Positions 54,967 to 64,000 of a stretch of DNA of 64,000 nucleotides are shown piece after piece. The notes below the pieces were generated by a model. The model searched no databases, had not been told where the DNA came from, and saw nothing but the letters and a program-made list of their open reading frames with translations. The DNA is from Tolypeutes matacus. Lineage: Eukaryota > Chordata > Mammalia > Cingulata > Chlamyphoridae. Position 1 is the first letter of the stretch; each line of letters starts with the position of its first letter. Location: assembly GCA_026826555.1 (NCBI GenBank), contig JAKSZT010053764.1, positions 13,676,536-13,740,535 on the forward strand, written 5' to 3'. The position numbers and the translations under genes were made by a program.

Positions 54967-56815
54967 ACATAGTTTATCCATTCATCTGTTGATGGACACA
55001 TGGATTGCTTCCATTGTTTGGCAATTGTGAATAATGCTGCAGTGAACACTAGTGTGCAAATAAATATCTGTTCAAATCCCTGTTTTCAATTTCTTTGGGC
55101 TATATTCTTTATATTTTCTGGATATTAAACCCATATTGGATATGTGCTTTACAAATATTTTCTCCCATTCTGTAGGTTGTCTTCTTATTTTCATGATAAA
55201 GTCCTTTGATGCATAAAAGTGTTTTAATTTTGATGAGGTCCTATTTATTTATTTTTAGGTTTTTTTTTGAGGTACCAGGGCTTGAACTTGGGACCTCATA
55301 TATGGGAAGCTGGTGCTCAACCACTGAGCCACATCAGCTACCCTGAGTTGGTTTTTTCATTTGTTTGCTTGTTGTTTGTTTCTGTTTTTAGGAGGCACAT
55401 GGGACTGAACCCAGGACCTGGTATGTGGGAAACAGGTACTCAACCACTTGAGCCATATCTGCTCCTCTATTTATCTATTTTTTCTTTTGTCTGTTGTGCT
55501 TTTGGTATAAATTCTAAGAAACCATTGCCTAACACAAAGTCTTGAAGATGCTTCCCTATTTTCTTGTAGGAGTTTTATAGCTTTGGTTCTTATATTTAGG
55601 TATTTGATCTATTTGAGTTAATTTTTTATGTGGTATGAGGTAGGAGTCCACCTTCATTCTTTTGCATATGGATATCCAGCTTTCACAGCACCATTTGTTA
55701 AGTGGTTTTTTCTTTCCTAATTGTCCAACTGAAAAGACTTGGCACCCTTGTCAAAAACCAATTGATCATAGGTGTGAGGTTTTATTTCTGAACTATCAAG
55801 TCAAATCCATTGGTCTATATGTCTGTCCTTGTGCCATTTCAATGCTGTTTTTACTACTGTAGCTTTTTAATAAGTTTTAAAATCAGGAAGTGTGAGTCAT
55901 ATAACTTCATCCTTCATTTTAAAGATATCTTTGGCTATTTGAGCCACTGTAGCCTTCCTTAGAAATGTGATGATTGACTTTTCCATTTCTGCAAAGAAGG
56001 CTGTTGGAATTTTGATTGGGAGAGTGTTGAATCTGTAAATTGCTTTCTGTAGAATTGACATCTTAACAATATTTAGCCTTCCAATCCATGAACACAGAAT
56101 GATCTTCCATTTATTTAGGTCTTCATTAATTTAGCAATATTTTGTTTTATACTTTTCCGTGTATAAGTCCTTTACATTCTTGGTTAAATTTATTCCTGAT
56201 TCTTTTTGTTGCAGTTGTAAATGAAATTTTTTTCTTGATTTTCTATTCAGATTGTTCGTTACTAGTGTATAGAAACACTACTGATTTTTGCATGTTATTC
56301 TTATACTCTGCCACTTTGCTAAATTTGTTTATTAGCTCTGGTAGCTTTGTTATAGATTTTTCAGGATTTTCTCTAAATAGGATTGTGTCATTGGCAAATA
56401 GGGAAACTTTTACTTCTTCTTTCCAATTTGGATGCCTTTTATTTCTTTTTCATGCCTAATTTCTTTAGCTAGAACTTCCAGTATGATGTTGAATAACTGT
56501 GGTGACAGTAGGCATCCTTATCTTGTTCCTGATCTTAGAGGGAAAGCTTTCAGTCTTTCACCATTGAATATGATCTTAATGGTGGGTTTTTCATATATAC
56601 TATTTATCATGATGAGGAAGTTTCCTTCTATTCCTAGTTTTCTAAGTGTTTTCAGCAAGAAAAAGTGTTGGATTTAGTCAAATGTATTTCTGTATCAATT
56701 GAGATGGTCATGTGGTGTTTTTTTCTCCATTCTGTTAATGTGGTATATTATATTAATTGTAATACTTTTCTTATGTTAAAAGAAATGTTGATCCACCCTT
56801 GAATACCTGTGTGTG
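54967..56815 (-). pseudogene. L1 ORF2 fragment, internally deleted and split by a SINE
   Basis: The same antisense landmarks as the large L1 appear in the same order: 'ccattcatctgttgatggac' (54,978), 'tggatattaaacccatattg', 'tatggatatccagctttc', 'ggtctatatgtctgtccttg', 'ccaatccatgaacacagaat'. The reverse transcriptase motif-A side follows at about 56,680-56,760. About 350 bases present at 14,110-14,460 of the large L1 are missing between 'tgggctatat' and 'attctttata' (near 55,105). The element is 5'-truncated at about 56,815 and its 3' UTR is absent. It is older than, or of a different subfamily from, the 11-19.5 kb copy. Frames are broken. Confidence 0.9.
55241..55483 (-). mobile_element. 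Dimeric tRNA-derived SINE inserted in L1, with TSD
   Basis: Ctatttatttattttta (55,241-55,257) and ctatttatctatttttt (55,467-55,483) form an imperfect TSD. On the minus strand two tRNA-like units follow each other. The first is at about 55,390-55,466 ('ggctcaagtggttgagtacc', 'ggtcctgggttcagtccc'). The second is at about 55,262-55,342 ('tggctcagtggttgagcacc', 'ggtcccaagttcaagccc'). They are joined by an (aaac)n-type linker and 'ccaactcaggg'. This plain two-tRNA arrangement is the pattern I associate with sloth SINEs. Confidence 0.9.
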
Positions 56816-57640
56816 TAGTTATATGTGTCCCACCCTAAATCATCCATGTATGTATGATTATATGTATATGAATTGATTTTGATGGTGAACAATATGGTCA
56901 AGTTTATAAAAGAGAAGAAATTTGAAACTTCTTATCAGGGCATCAATGTCATAACTTCCAACTGCCTAAAGAACATCTGTACTTAGATGTCCTATGGTCA
57001 CATAAATACAACATAATTGAACCAAACTTTTCTTCATCTTCCTCTCCTTCCCTAATGAACTCAAATATTTCAGAGTTGGAGGGATTTTTGCCAACAGATC
57101 ATCATGTTTGAACTCTTCAGTTCCCAAGCAGTTTATTTCAGCATTGACTCCTGAGCTCTGCAATCCCTTCCAGGAAAAGTGGGTCCAGAGAGGGTTCATA
57201 GAAGTCTTTGCTGGGCAAAGAGGGAGAAGGGGATTAACTGGCAACTGGAAAATCATGGACTTCAAAGTGATCTCAGAAGTGGTTCCCAGAAATATAAACA
57301 AGATAAAAAGCCAAGTAGACAGTCCAATAGATTGTCCAATAGACTGTTATTTGGGGGAGAGAAACCAAGTCTCAGGCAATGGGGTTGATGCAGAATATAC
57401 AAAACTGGATGAAATGTGTTCAAGCAGTGGGTCACAGGTGCACCTGGGCCACTAACTTTTGGGTTCCAGGACATAATTTATATAACTTTATCTAAGAGTC
57501 CAATAACACTGTTAAAATAGTAAATTAGGTTACTATTTATTATTTTAAATTTGCCTGAAAGGGAAAATAATTTTTTTCCCTAAGCTAACTCCTTGAGTTT
57601 TCTTGATAGTATTCTTACCTGTTTCTGCTTCATTATCCCC
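56815..57640. other. Gene-free DNA, unassigned
   Basis: No family recognised. A 115-codon plus frame (57,108-57,455) and overlapping shorter frames have no recognisable domain. Two near-copies of 'agtccaatagattgtccaat' at 57,318-57,345 form a short tandem duplication. Confidence 0.4.
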
Positions 57641-59195
57641 CATGTCTCTATTATATCTTTAATCTCTTTTTTTCCAGTGATTTCTTTCTTTATATCTATA
57701 AAGGTACTCCAAGTTCTTCTTGCCAAATCTGTTTCCCCTGCAAGCCAGGATGCCCACTTTTCTTCTTTTAATGCTAAATACTTTGAAGGACTAATTGTTC
57801 CCCCAATGTTTTTCCTGCTTTGCTACCATTCTTTTGCCACGTGATGCAATTTGACTTCCACCCCCACAAGTGTACTTCAAACTACACTTTACTAAAATTA
57901 CCACTGGCTTCATGAATGCTATATCCAGTGATATTACTCAGTCTTGATCCTAATTTAGCAGTATATATGATCTTCATCCTTCACCCAGAAAGCCTATCTC
58001 CATCTGCCCTTATTAATAACACTGCCATTTGTTCTTTTCCTAACTCCTTCTTCAGCTCCTTCAATGGCTTCTCTTCTTTTTTTTTTTTTTATTTCTAGGG
58101 CTCAGTCTTTAACCCATGTTTTCTATGTTCTCATTCTTGAGTAATCTCATTAATTGCCAGAGATTCAATATTAACACCTCTCTGTGGATAAAACTCATAC
58201 CTATATCTATAGCTTTGAATTTTCCTCTAGGTTCTAAGCAAATATTTTCATTTGCTTTTTGGCCATTTCAATAAAGATGATCTATCAGCACCTCAAACTC
58301 AGTATTCCAAAATAGAATTCATTATTATACATCCCAAACCTGCTCTCGTTCCGTATTCCCAATCTCAGTTCATGACATTACCACCCATCCACTTACACAA
58401 ATAAGAATTCTTAGTTATATGGTATGCAAATTTTCACCATTCAATTTTATATCCAGTTAATAGTCAGGCTTTTCAGATTCTACTTCTGCAAAGATTCTTA
58501 AATTGTTTCTCTCTTGTGTCAATTTTCACAGCTTCCAATCAACCTTTTATCAACCTTCATCTGAGCTAGTAAAACTGACTTCAAGTTGATCTCTTCATTA
58601 TCAATTTCTCCTTCTAATTCTTTTCCACAGTTCAGCTTCAACACATAGGTTTTCATTATAAAGCATAGATTTGATCAGTTAATTTTTCTGCTAAAAACTT
58701 CTTTGACACCCCCCCCCCCATTTTTTTCCTGATGAAGTCCAAATTTTCTTCTTGATATTTAGATCTTCCCTAATTCTGTGTACCTTGCCTTTCTTGTCTA
58801 CTTACCCATCCTCCTTCCTGGAAAAATCTCATACTCTAAGTTCTGATCATGCCTCCATTTCTCAAATATGCCATGCCTATTATGTTTCCTGTTTTGTTCT
58901 GATCTTAATTTTCCATAATCCTACTGAGACTTTATTAAACCCTGCCTAATTATCTTAGATAAAGGAAACCCCTATCCCTTCTGCTTACTTTTAATATTTT
59001 CTTAAGGAGCATGTATGGGCCTACTTTACTCAGTACTGTACTCAGTAGTATATGTCTATGTCCCCATTCCACATGTGAAGCTTGTGAAACACAGGACAAC
59101 CTTGTACATCTTCAGGTTTCCTGAAGTGCTTGTCACAGTACCTTATACATAGATATGCTCCATAAATGTTTACTCTGTTGAATTAAAGTCTTCTT
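57640..59195 (+). repeat. Long L2 LINE fragment (ORF2 to 3' end)
   Basis: Plus-strand L2 with recognisable ORF-derived phrases: 'cttcaaactacactttacta', 'ggcttctcttctt', 'tgccagagattcaatattaa', 'ctatcagcacctcaaactca', 'ccaaacctgctctcgttccg'. Further on are 'ggaaaaatctcatactctaa' and the canonical tail 'gtaccttatacatagatatg', 'ctccataaatgtttactc', ending near 59,190. A 16-T run (58,077-58,092) interrupts it. Confidence 0.8.
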
Positions 59196-59229
59196 GTTGG
59201 TTCGGTGAAAATATTTTTTGGATTTGCTA

Positions 59230-59875
59230 ATTTTTTTATTCCAGTGATGCTATCTGTGGTCCAGGCTCTAGTCACTGCCCACCTTGTTTACTATCTCCAT
59301 GGACTTTACCTTCTCACCCATCTCACATAAGTCTCACTTTCATTATCCTATCCCCTCACTTCCAAATCCAAAATGACCTTGATTGACTTCTGCACCAAAT
59401 GCAGACTCCACTGCCCATCCCTCTGGGTCGTTTGAGATTCCCATTAAGTCCCGTTTAAACCTAAACTTACTTCCTACTACGCCACAAGCTGTACTTTTCA
59501 TACTAAGACCCACTCCCCCCCCCCAAATTCCTTATGTGCAATGCTTATTCCAAATTTCCTGCCTTTGCTCACTCTGTATCCTCTGCCTGGAATAACGAAC
59601 TTTCACATCATGCAAAGTCCAGCTCAAATGTCACTTTCTGTTAGAAGCAGTTCCTTGATACCATTCTTCAGTACATGGGAATTGTACTTAAAATTAGTAT
59701 CCCAGGTAAACAATTAATTGTTCTTTCATTACTATAGTTGGTTAGTTTTCTCTCTCCAACAAGACTGTAAGCTCTGTGAGGCCATGTACTGTCATGCACA
59801 TACTTCTTTACCCCCAGCACTTTTAAGTACCCTGCTGGGCACATAAGGCTTACTGATTTATGAAGAATAGTTTGG
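59230..59875 (+). repeat. Second L2 LINE fragment
   Basis: Follows the first in the same orientation: 'gtggtccaggctctagtcac', 'ctttgctcactctgtatcct', 'ctgcctggaataacgaactt', 'gctcaaatgtcactttctgt', 'caagactgtaagctctgtga', 'accctgctgggcacataagg'. It covers the same 3' part of L2 as the first, so they are separate insertions. Confidence 0.82.
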
Positions 59876-60240
59876 GGTAGGGATTCCATCCCCTAATAAA
59901 ATGGATAATATAAATTCATATAGTATTCCAGGAAATTGCAGGATCATTGTTTTAAAAAATATTTGAAGAAATACCTCTTTAGTTAGAAACATTTGCATTT
60001 ATTCATTTAGTCAACAATTATTTATTGACTTCCTACTACGTGTCAGACACTGCTGCACATAGTGAGTGGCTTTTAGAAGGGCTGCTGTGCTGTGGGTTAG
60101 GGTGCCCATGCCAAGGCTCAGGTGAACACAGAAACAGGCCAACAGAGCCTGCTGAACTCAATGAGAGGGCTTGTTGTGCCCACCTCAATCTGCTGATCCC
60201 ATCAACCCTAATTATAATCAATTAATTCTATTAGCTTCTT
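59875..60240 (-). repeat. L2 tail trace
   Basis: 59,995-60,062 reads 'atttattcatttagtcaaca', 'attatttattgacttcctac' and 'tacgtgtcagacactgctgc', an antisense L2 tail. The rest is unassigned. Confidence 0.6.
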
Positions 60241-61950
60241 AAACCTATTTCAAGAGAGAATGCATTATACCAAGCAGCCATCATCGAGTAATAGAGTTAT
60301 GCTCTTTCTACATCAGGCTCCATTCCAGCCAGTCAAGCAGAAAGAACATTTTGCATTAATGTTTTCATAGAAGTGTACAGTTTTTACCTTTTAAAACTTT
60401 GTTTCTTTGGTCAATTATTTTGGTCTGAAAATGTCCAAAACAGGTGCGATGTTTATCTGTTGATTTTTTAATAGGAATGGGCAGAACGACATGAAAGGAG
60501 AGATCATTTTATTTCAAGCCATCAAGGAAGAACCAACCTTGATTCTGCAAAGCTTATTAGCTGGAGGTAATAGAAAAGGAAAGCTCTTGAAATGCTGTAA
60601 TTGCTGCCTTTATGCTGTTATGCAGAACATTGTGCCTTTGGGCTATTTAAAAATATTTCCCCAATCCATAAAGATACTGTTACTCTCCACTCCTCAGAGT
60701 GCTGACACGGGTTAACATGAAATTTAATATAAGTATTAAGATGAGATTAGACTATAGAAATAAGAAAGGCAAACACCCTATTTATCTACATCTTGAGAAG
60801 TGACTCTGGTGACAGAGGTGCTTGCTAGGTGTACACTCCTAATCTGTAAACTAGACACAAGTATTAATTTTCACGAAAAGGAAAAATCATCATTCTTACA
60901 CAGATACAAATGAACACGTATTAAAGATTTTATTGAGGTCATTGCTAAGGGAACTGATCAGAATGACAACTAGTTCAAAGAGGAATCCCAAGAACAGATG
61001 CATTTGTGCATCAGCAATAGTGAAATGAATGGAGGCAAAACCAGCTCTTCCTCAGTGGGAGGGAAAAGTCAATCGAACCTCCACCAGATAGAATTTGCTT
61101 GTCCATAGACAAGAATCATTTTGTATTGCTATCGGTTATCTATAATTTACAGAGTTGTCACAGAACTACCCTTAAATTAGGATCACATAGCCTGAAAGAG
61201 TACAATCTAGATAATACCATTTTCCATCAAATCATAAAATTTTCCCTACAAAAGATTTCTAGGGCAGTACATGAAATATAATGTACTCTTTCTCAATTGA
61301 GGAATAGACTTTTCTTAGAAAATCAGAAAGGAAAAGCCATTACAAGCAATCCTTATTGTACTTTAGACACACACCTAAGTGTCTAGATCCTGGCTTGAAG
61401 TTTATCCCAAAGGGTAAGCCCTGCACACTGGATCTGAAGGCGCCTTCTCAGAGGAAGAGGGTGACTTAAGGTCCTTTCTGCCTCATTAGTTAATTTTTTT
61501 TTTTCTATTTCCTTTTTGGGGTTGTTGTTACCATTTCTTCTTCCACCATAAAGAGAAAAGAGAATCTGCTTTCATGCACAGAATAATAGTTAAACTTATC
61601 ATCCACCTGTGGGAAGAGGAGGCAGTGAGTGGGGAGAGGTTAGAGGCTAGTGCCAGCAGCCCAGGTCACTCTTTCTGGGACAAGACAGGCTTGGTTCTGC
61701 CATTAGAGCTAATCATCAGGCTTCTAACCTAGTCCAGGTCTTAATTTTAGACAACGAAAGGGCCCATTAACAGGCTTTTAAGCATTTGTTTCTAACTGCA
61801 CTAGAGAAACCTGATGTTTAGAAAAATTCTTGAAATTGTGAGCTCTTTGTGGACCAAAACATCCTCTCTCTATTATATAAGTCCATCATAGCACTTAATG
61901 CCTGAAGCAAAAATTTCACCAATATCTCTTTGATAGGGAGCAGAAGAATG
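60240..61950. other. Single-copy-looking gene-free DNA
   Basis: No gene, RNA gene or repeat family recognised in 1.7 kb. The part 60,290-60,720 has an even composition and could be tested for conservation. A T-run lies at about 61,495-61,505. Confidence 0.45.
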
Positions 61951-62484
61951 TTTATGTTTGTTACAGTTGGGCAATTTAATGTAATTATGAATTTCAAAAA
62001 TATAATTGGATCATGCTTGTAAACTGATCTGTTAATCTGGGCACGATTAAGTTATGATTACAGCGTTGACTGGGCATTGAGCTCCACCCCTTGGTGGGTG
62101 AGGAATCGAATATAAAAAGCAAGGCAAAGAACAAAGTTGAAGCAGTCTTTTGAGAAGCAGCTTTGATGTTGGAAAGAAGGCCCCAGGAGAAGAGAAGCAA
62201 GCCGTTCACCTGATCATCTACAGCTGACCTTGTGGAGGAAACAGGAGCTAAGCCCGGAGAGAAACTCAGCCCCGGGAAGAGAGGAATCCCAGAAGCCTGA
62301 ACCCTGGCAAACGTTGGCAACTGTCTTGCTCCAACGCGTAGCAATGGACTGTGGTGAGAGAAGAAACTTAATGCTTTATGGCCTGGTATCTGTGGACTTC
62401 TACCCCAAATAAATACCCTTTATAAAGACCAACTCATTTTTGGTATTTCACATTAGCACCCCTTTGCCTGACTAATACAATGTT
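61948..62484 (+). mobile_element. Solo LTR of a Xenarthran-type endogenous retroelement
   Basis: The probable LTR is 61,953-62,479, with a tentative 5-bp duplication atgtt at 61,948-61,952 and 62,480-62,484. It has a TATAAAA box (62,111-62,117), preceded by 'gagctccaccccttggtggg', and a poly(A) signal AATAAA (62,408-62,413) in 'taccccaaataaataccctt'. The end 'ctttgcctgactaataca' is typical. The phrase 'gctttatggcctggtatctg' is one I associate with Xenarthran LTRs. No internal region is adjacent, so it is solo. Minus-strand open frame 61,994-62,344 is a by-product. Confidence 0.82.
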
Positions 62485-62569
62485 CAATAGCACATCAATA
62501 AAAACAAGCAAGGGATGAAAAGGTCTACATGTCAGTCTTTTATTATGGATAAACTGCTTACTCAGGCCT

Positions 62570-63212
62570 AAAAGCTATCTACTGTCCCTCCTTTCTCCCT
62601 CTTCAGCCCCTGCAGTACAAGGTTAGGCTAAGTCTTATTGCTTACCTTAGCTGACAAAGCTTCCTACATCACAATGCTAGAAATCGCTGTAAATGGGTTT
62701 TCAGAAGCTGATTTTTTTCAGTTCCTCACCATACTCTTTCAAAATGGTGGCCCCTTCTGGCTCTCTCTCTCTCCACTGGTCCTGGGACTTTTCCTAGAGT
62801 TCTTCTCTCAGAAATAGGTTATTTTTCTCCCATCCCATAGGTCCTTCCTGCTTACCAATAAGGTCCGTTTCTGCACCTTGTAGGCCCCATGTGGACTAGG
62901 AGAAAGCCCATTTTATTAAACATCACAGCAGGCTCTCGACCCACAAAGAACACTCCTACATGGAGGAGTTTGGTTCCTCTCTCACCCAGTCTATGCCTTG
63001 ATCTATTAAAGGATCTCTTAAAACCAAATAGCATCTCCCTCCCCAAAATGAGGCCTAAACTATAGGGGGACAACCCTTAAGAAATGATATTTTTGTTTTC
63101 CCTCCAATTCTCCCTGATCTTGTCCCTTCTTATTATAGCAGACTCTGGAATCATCTGACAAGATTCTACACTCCTTGGACAAGGACAGGAAAGCCCTGCC
63201 CTGGGCCTCTTT
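62570..63212 (-). repeat. Candidate ERV LTR, minus orientation
   Basis: On the minus strand the block reads 'tgtccttgtccaaggagtgt', 'gtgatgtttaataaaatggg' (AATAAA at 62,912-62,917), 'ctttctcctagtccacatgg' and 'accttattggtaagcagg', a layout fitting the R-U5 of a class I ERV LTR. Limits and family are uncertain. A 73-codon minus frame is a by-product. Confidence 0.42.
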
Positions 63213-63515
63213 GTTTAGAACAGGGGACAGCAAATTATGGCCTACAATTCCAACCTACTGCCTGTTTTTGTATGGCTTGTAAACTGATTGACAAAAATCA
63301 AAAGACAAATATTTTGTGATGTGAAGATTACATAAAATTCAATTTTTAGCGCCCATAAAAAAAAGTTTTATTGGAACACAACTACATTCATTTGTTCATG
63401 TATAGTCTATGGCTACTTTCACAATACAATGGCAGAGCTGAGTAATACCTGCAAAGCCTAAAATACTTACTATTTCGTCCTTTACAGAAGAACTTTGTTG
63501 ACCTCTGGCTTAGAA
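63213..63515 (+). mobile_element. hAT-like non-autonomous DNA transposon with 8-bp TSD
   Basis: Element 63,221-63,507 starts 'caggggacagcaaattatgg' and ends 'gaactttgttgacctctg', imperfect inverted ends. Inside are 'gttttattggaacacaacta', 'gtatagtctatggctacttt' and 'gcaaagcctaaaatacttac', a widespread mammalian hAT family. Flanks gtttagaa (63,213-63,220) and gcttagaa (63,508-63,515) match at 7 of 8 positions, the hAT duplication length. Confidence 0.88.
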
Positions 63516-63524
63516 TCTTGTCTC

Positions 63525-63722
63525 TGCCACCTTATCATCCCAGTGACTTTAGGCAAGTTTCTTAGCCTCCTGGGGCCTCACTTTCCTTACTTGTAAAAGG
63601 GAAATAAAATAATATAATACCCTCATGGGTTTGTTATGAAGATTAAAGAACTAAAATACATAAAATGCTTGGCAGAGTGTCTGACGTGTAGTGAATGCAA
63701 TATGAACATTAGCTATTATCAT
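63525..63722 (+). repeat. MIR SINE
   Basis: Plus-strand MIR: 'tctgccaccttatcatccca', 'tgactttaggcaagtttctt', 'ggcctcactttccttacttg', 'gtaaaagggaaataaaata', 'gtttgttatgaagattaaag', 'aaatgcttggcagagtgtct'. Confidence 0.88.
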
Positions 63723-63799
63723 TATTGTTTCTATTACTGCTTTTACTTCTGTTTTTATGCTTATTCCCATTTACAGGGTGCCTTCAGGTGTCAATACTA

Positions 63800-63960
63800 T
63801 GCTAACAATTTTATATAGGATTTCTGTAATTTACATGGGTTTTCTGTTCTCTAAGATTTTACAAATGAGGGAACAATGACCCAGTGAGCTTAAATAACTT
63901 GATTAAAGCCACTCAGCAAGTAAATAGAAAAGCTAGGAGTCAAACCCAGATCTGACTCCA
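63800..63960 (-). repeat. MIR SINE
   Basis: Antisense MIR: 'tatgctaacaattttatata', 'gattttacaaatgagggaac', 'gagcttaaataacttgatta', 'aaagccactcagcaagtaaa', 'gagtcaaacccagatctgac'. It lies back-to-back with the previous MIR. Confidence 0.78.
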
Positions 63961-63988
63961 AAACCCAAGTTCATTCCAACAAACCACG

Positions 63989-64000
63989 CTTTTTTTTTTT
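63989..64000. other. Terminal T-run cut by the window edge
   Basis: The window ends in a run of at least 10 T, possibly the antisense poly(A) tail of another retroelement that continues outside. Confidence 0.4.

Overview
The window is AT-rich vertebrate nuclear DNA from a eutherian mammal, and no protein-coding gene can be supported in it. The repeat content points to Xenarthra, most likely a sloth-like pilosan. It carries tRNA-derived DAS-type SINEs in monomeric and dimeric forms, a long L1 3' UTR type that I associate with armadillo and sloth sequence, and an LTR ending in ...ctaataca of a kind I also know from xenarthrans. Older layers shared by all eutherians are present too: MIR, L2, old L1M fragments, MLT/MaLR-type LTRs, and hAT/MER5-type DNA transposons. 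The lineage call is an inference from memory of these families, not a database match.

Layout. 1-11,006: mostly single-copy AT-rich DNA with MIR, L2, two SINEs (one with a perfect 17-bp target-site duplication, TSD), an old antisense L1 (about 6.0-7.6 kb) and a possible conserved non-coding block (about 4.85-5.66 kb). 11,007-19,548: one antisense L1 flanked by a 13-bp identical TSD. It holds two tandem 3' UTRs, a decayed ORF2 without its endonuclease part, an ORF1 remnant, a purine-rich 5' region, a nested 1.1-kb insertion with its own TSD, and two poly(A)-only micro-insertions. 19.5-46.3 kb: ancient MIR, L2, L1 and MLT-type LTR debris in single-copy DNA. 46,301-48,947: a complete LTR-internal-LTR element in minus orientation, with the short internal region typical of non-autonomous MaLR elements. 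49-54.9 kb: L2, MER5-like and MIR fragments. 54,968-56,815: a second antisense L1 ORF2 fragment split by a dimeric SINE. 57.6-59.9 kb: long L2 remnants. 61,953-62,479: a solo LTR with TATA box and poly(A) signal. 63,221-63,507: a hAT-like element with an 8-bp TSD.

The sequence behaves as an intergenic or deep-intronic desert shaped by successive retrotransposition. I found no undescribed gene system. The most interesting structure is the composite L1 locus at 11.0-19.5 kb, including its double 3' UTR, endonuclease-less ORF2, poly(A)-only insertions and a nested SINE with an expanded internal tandem array.
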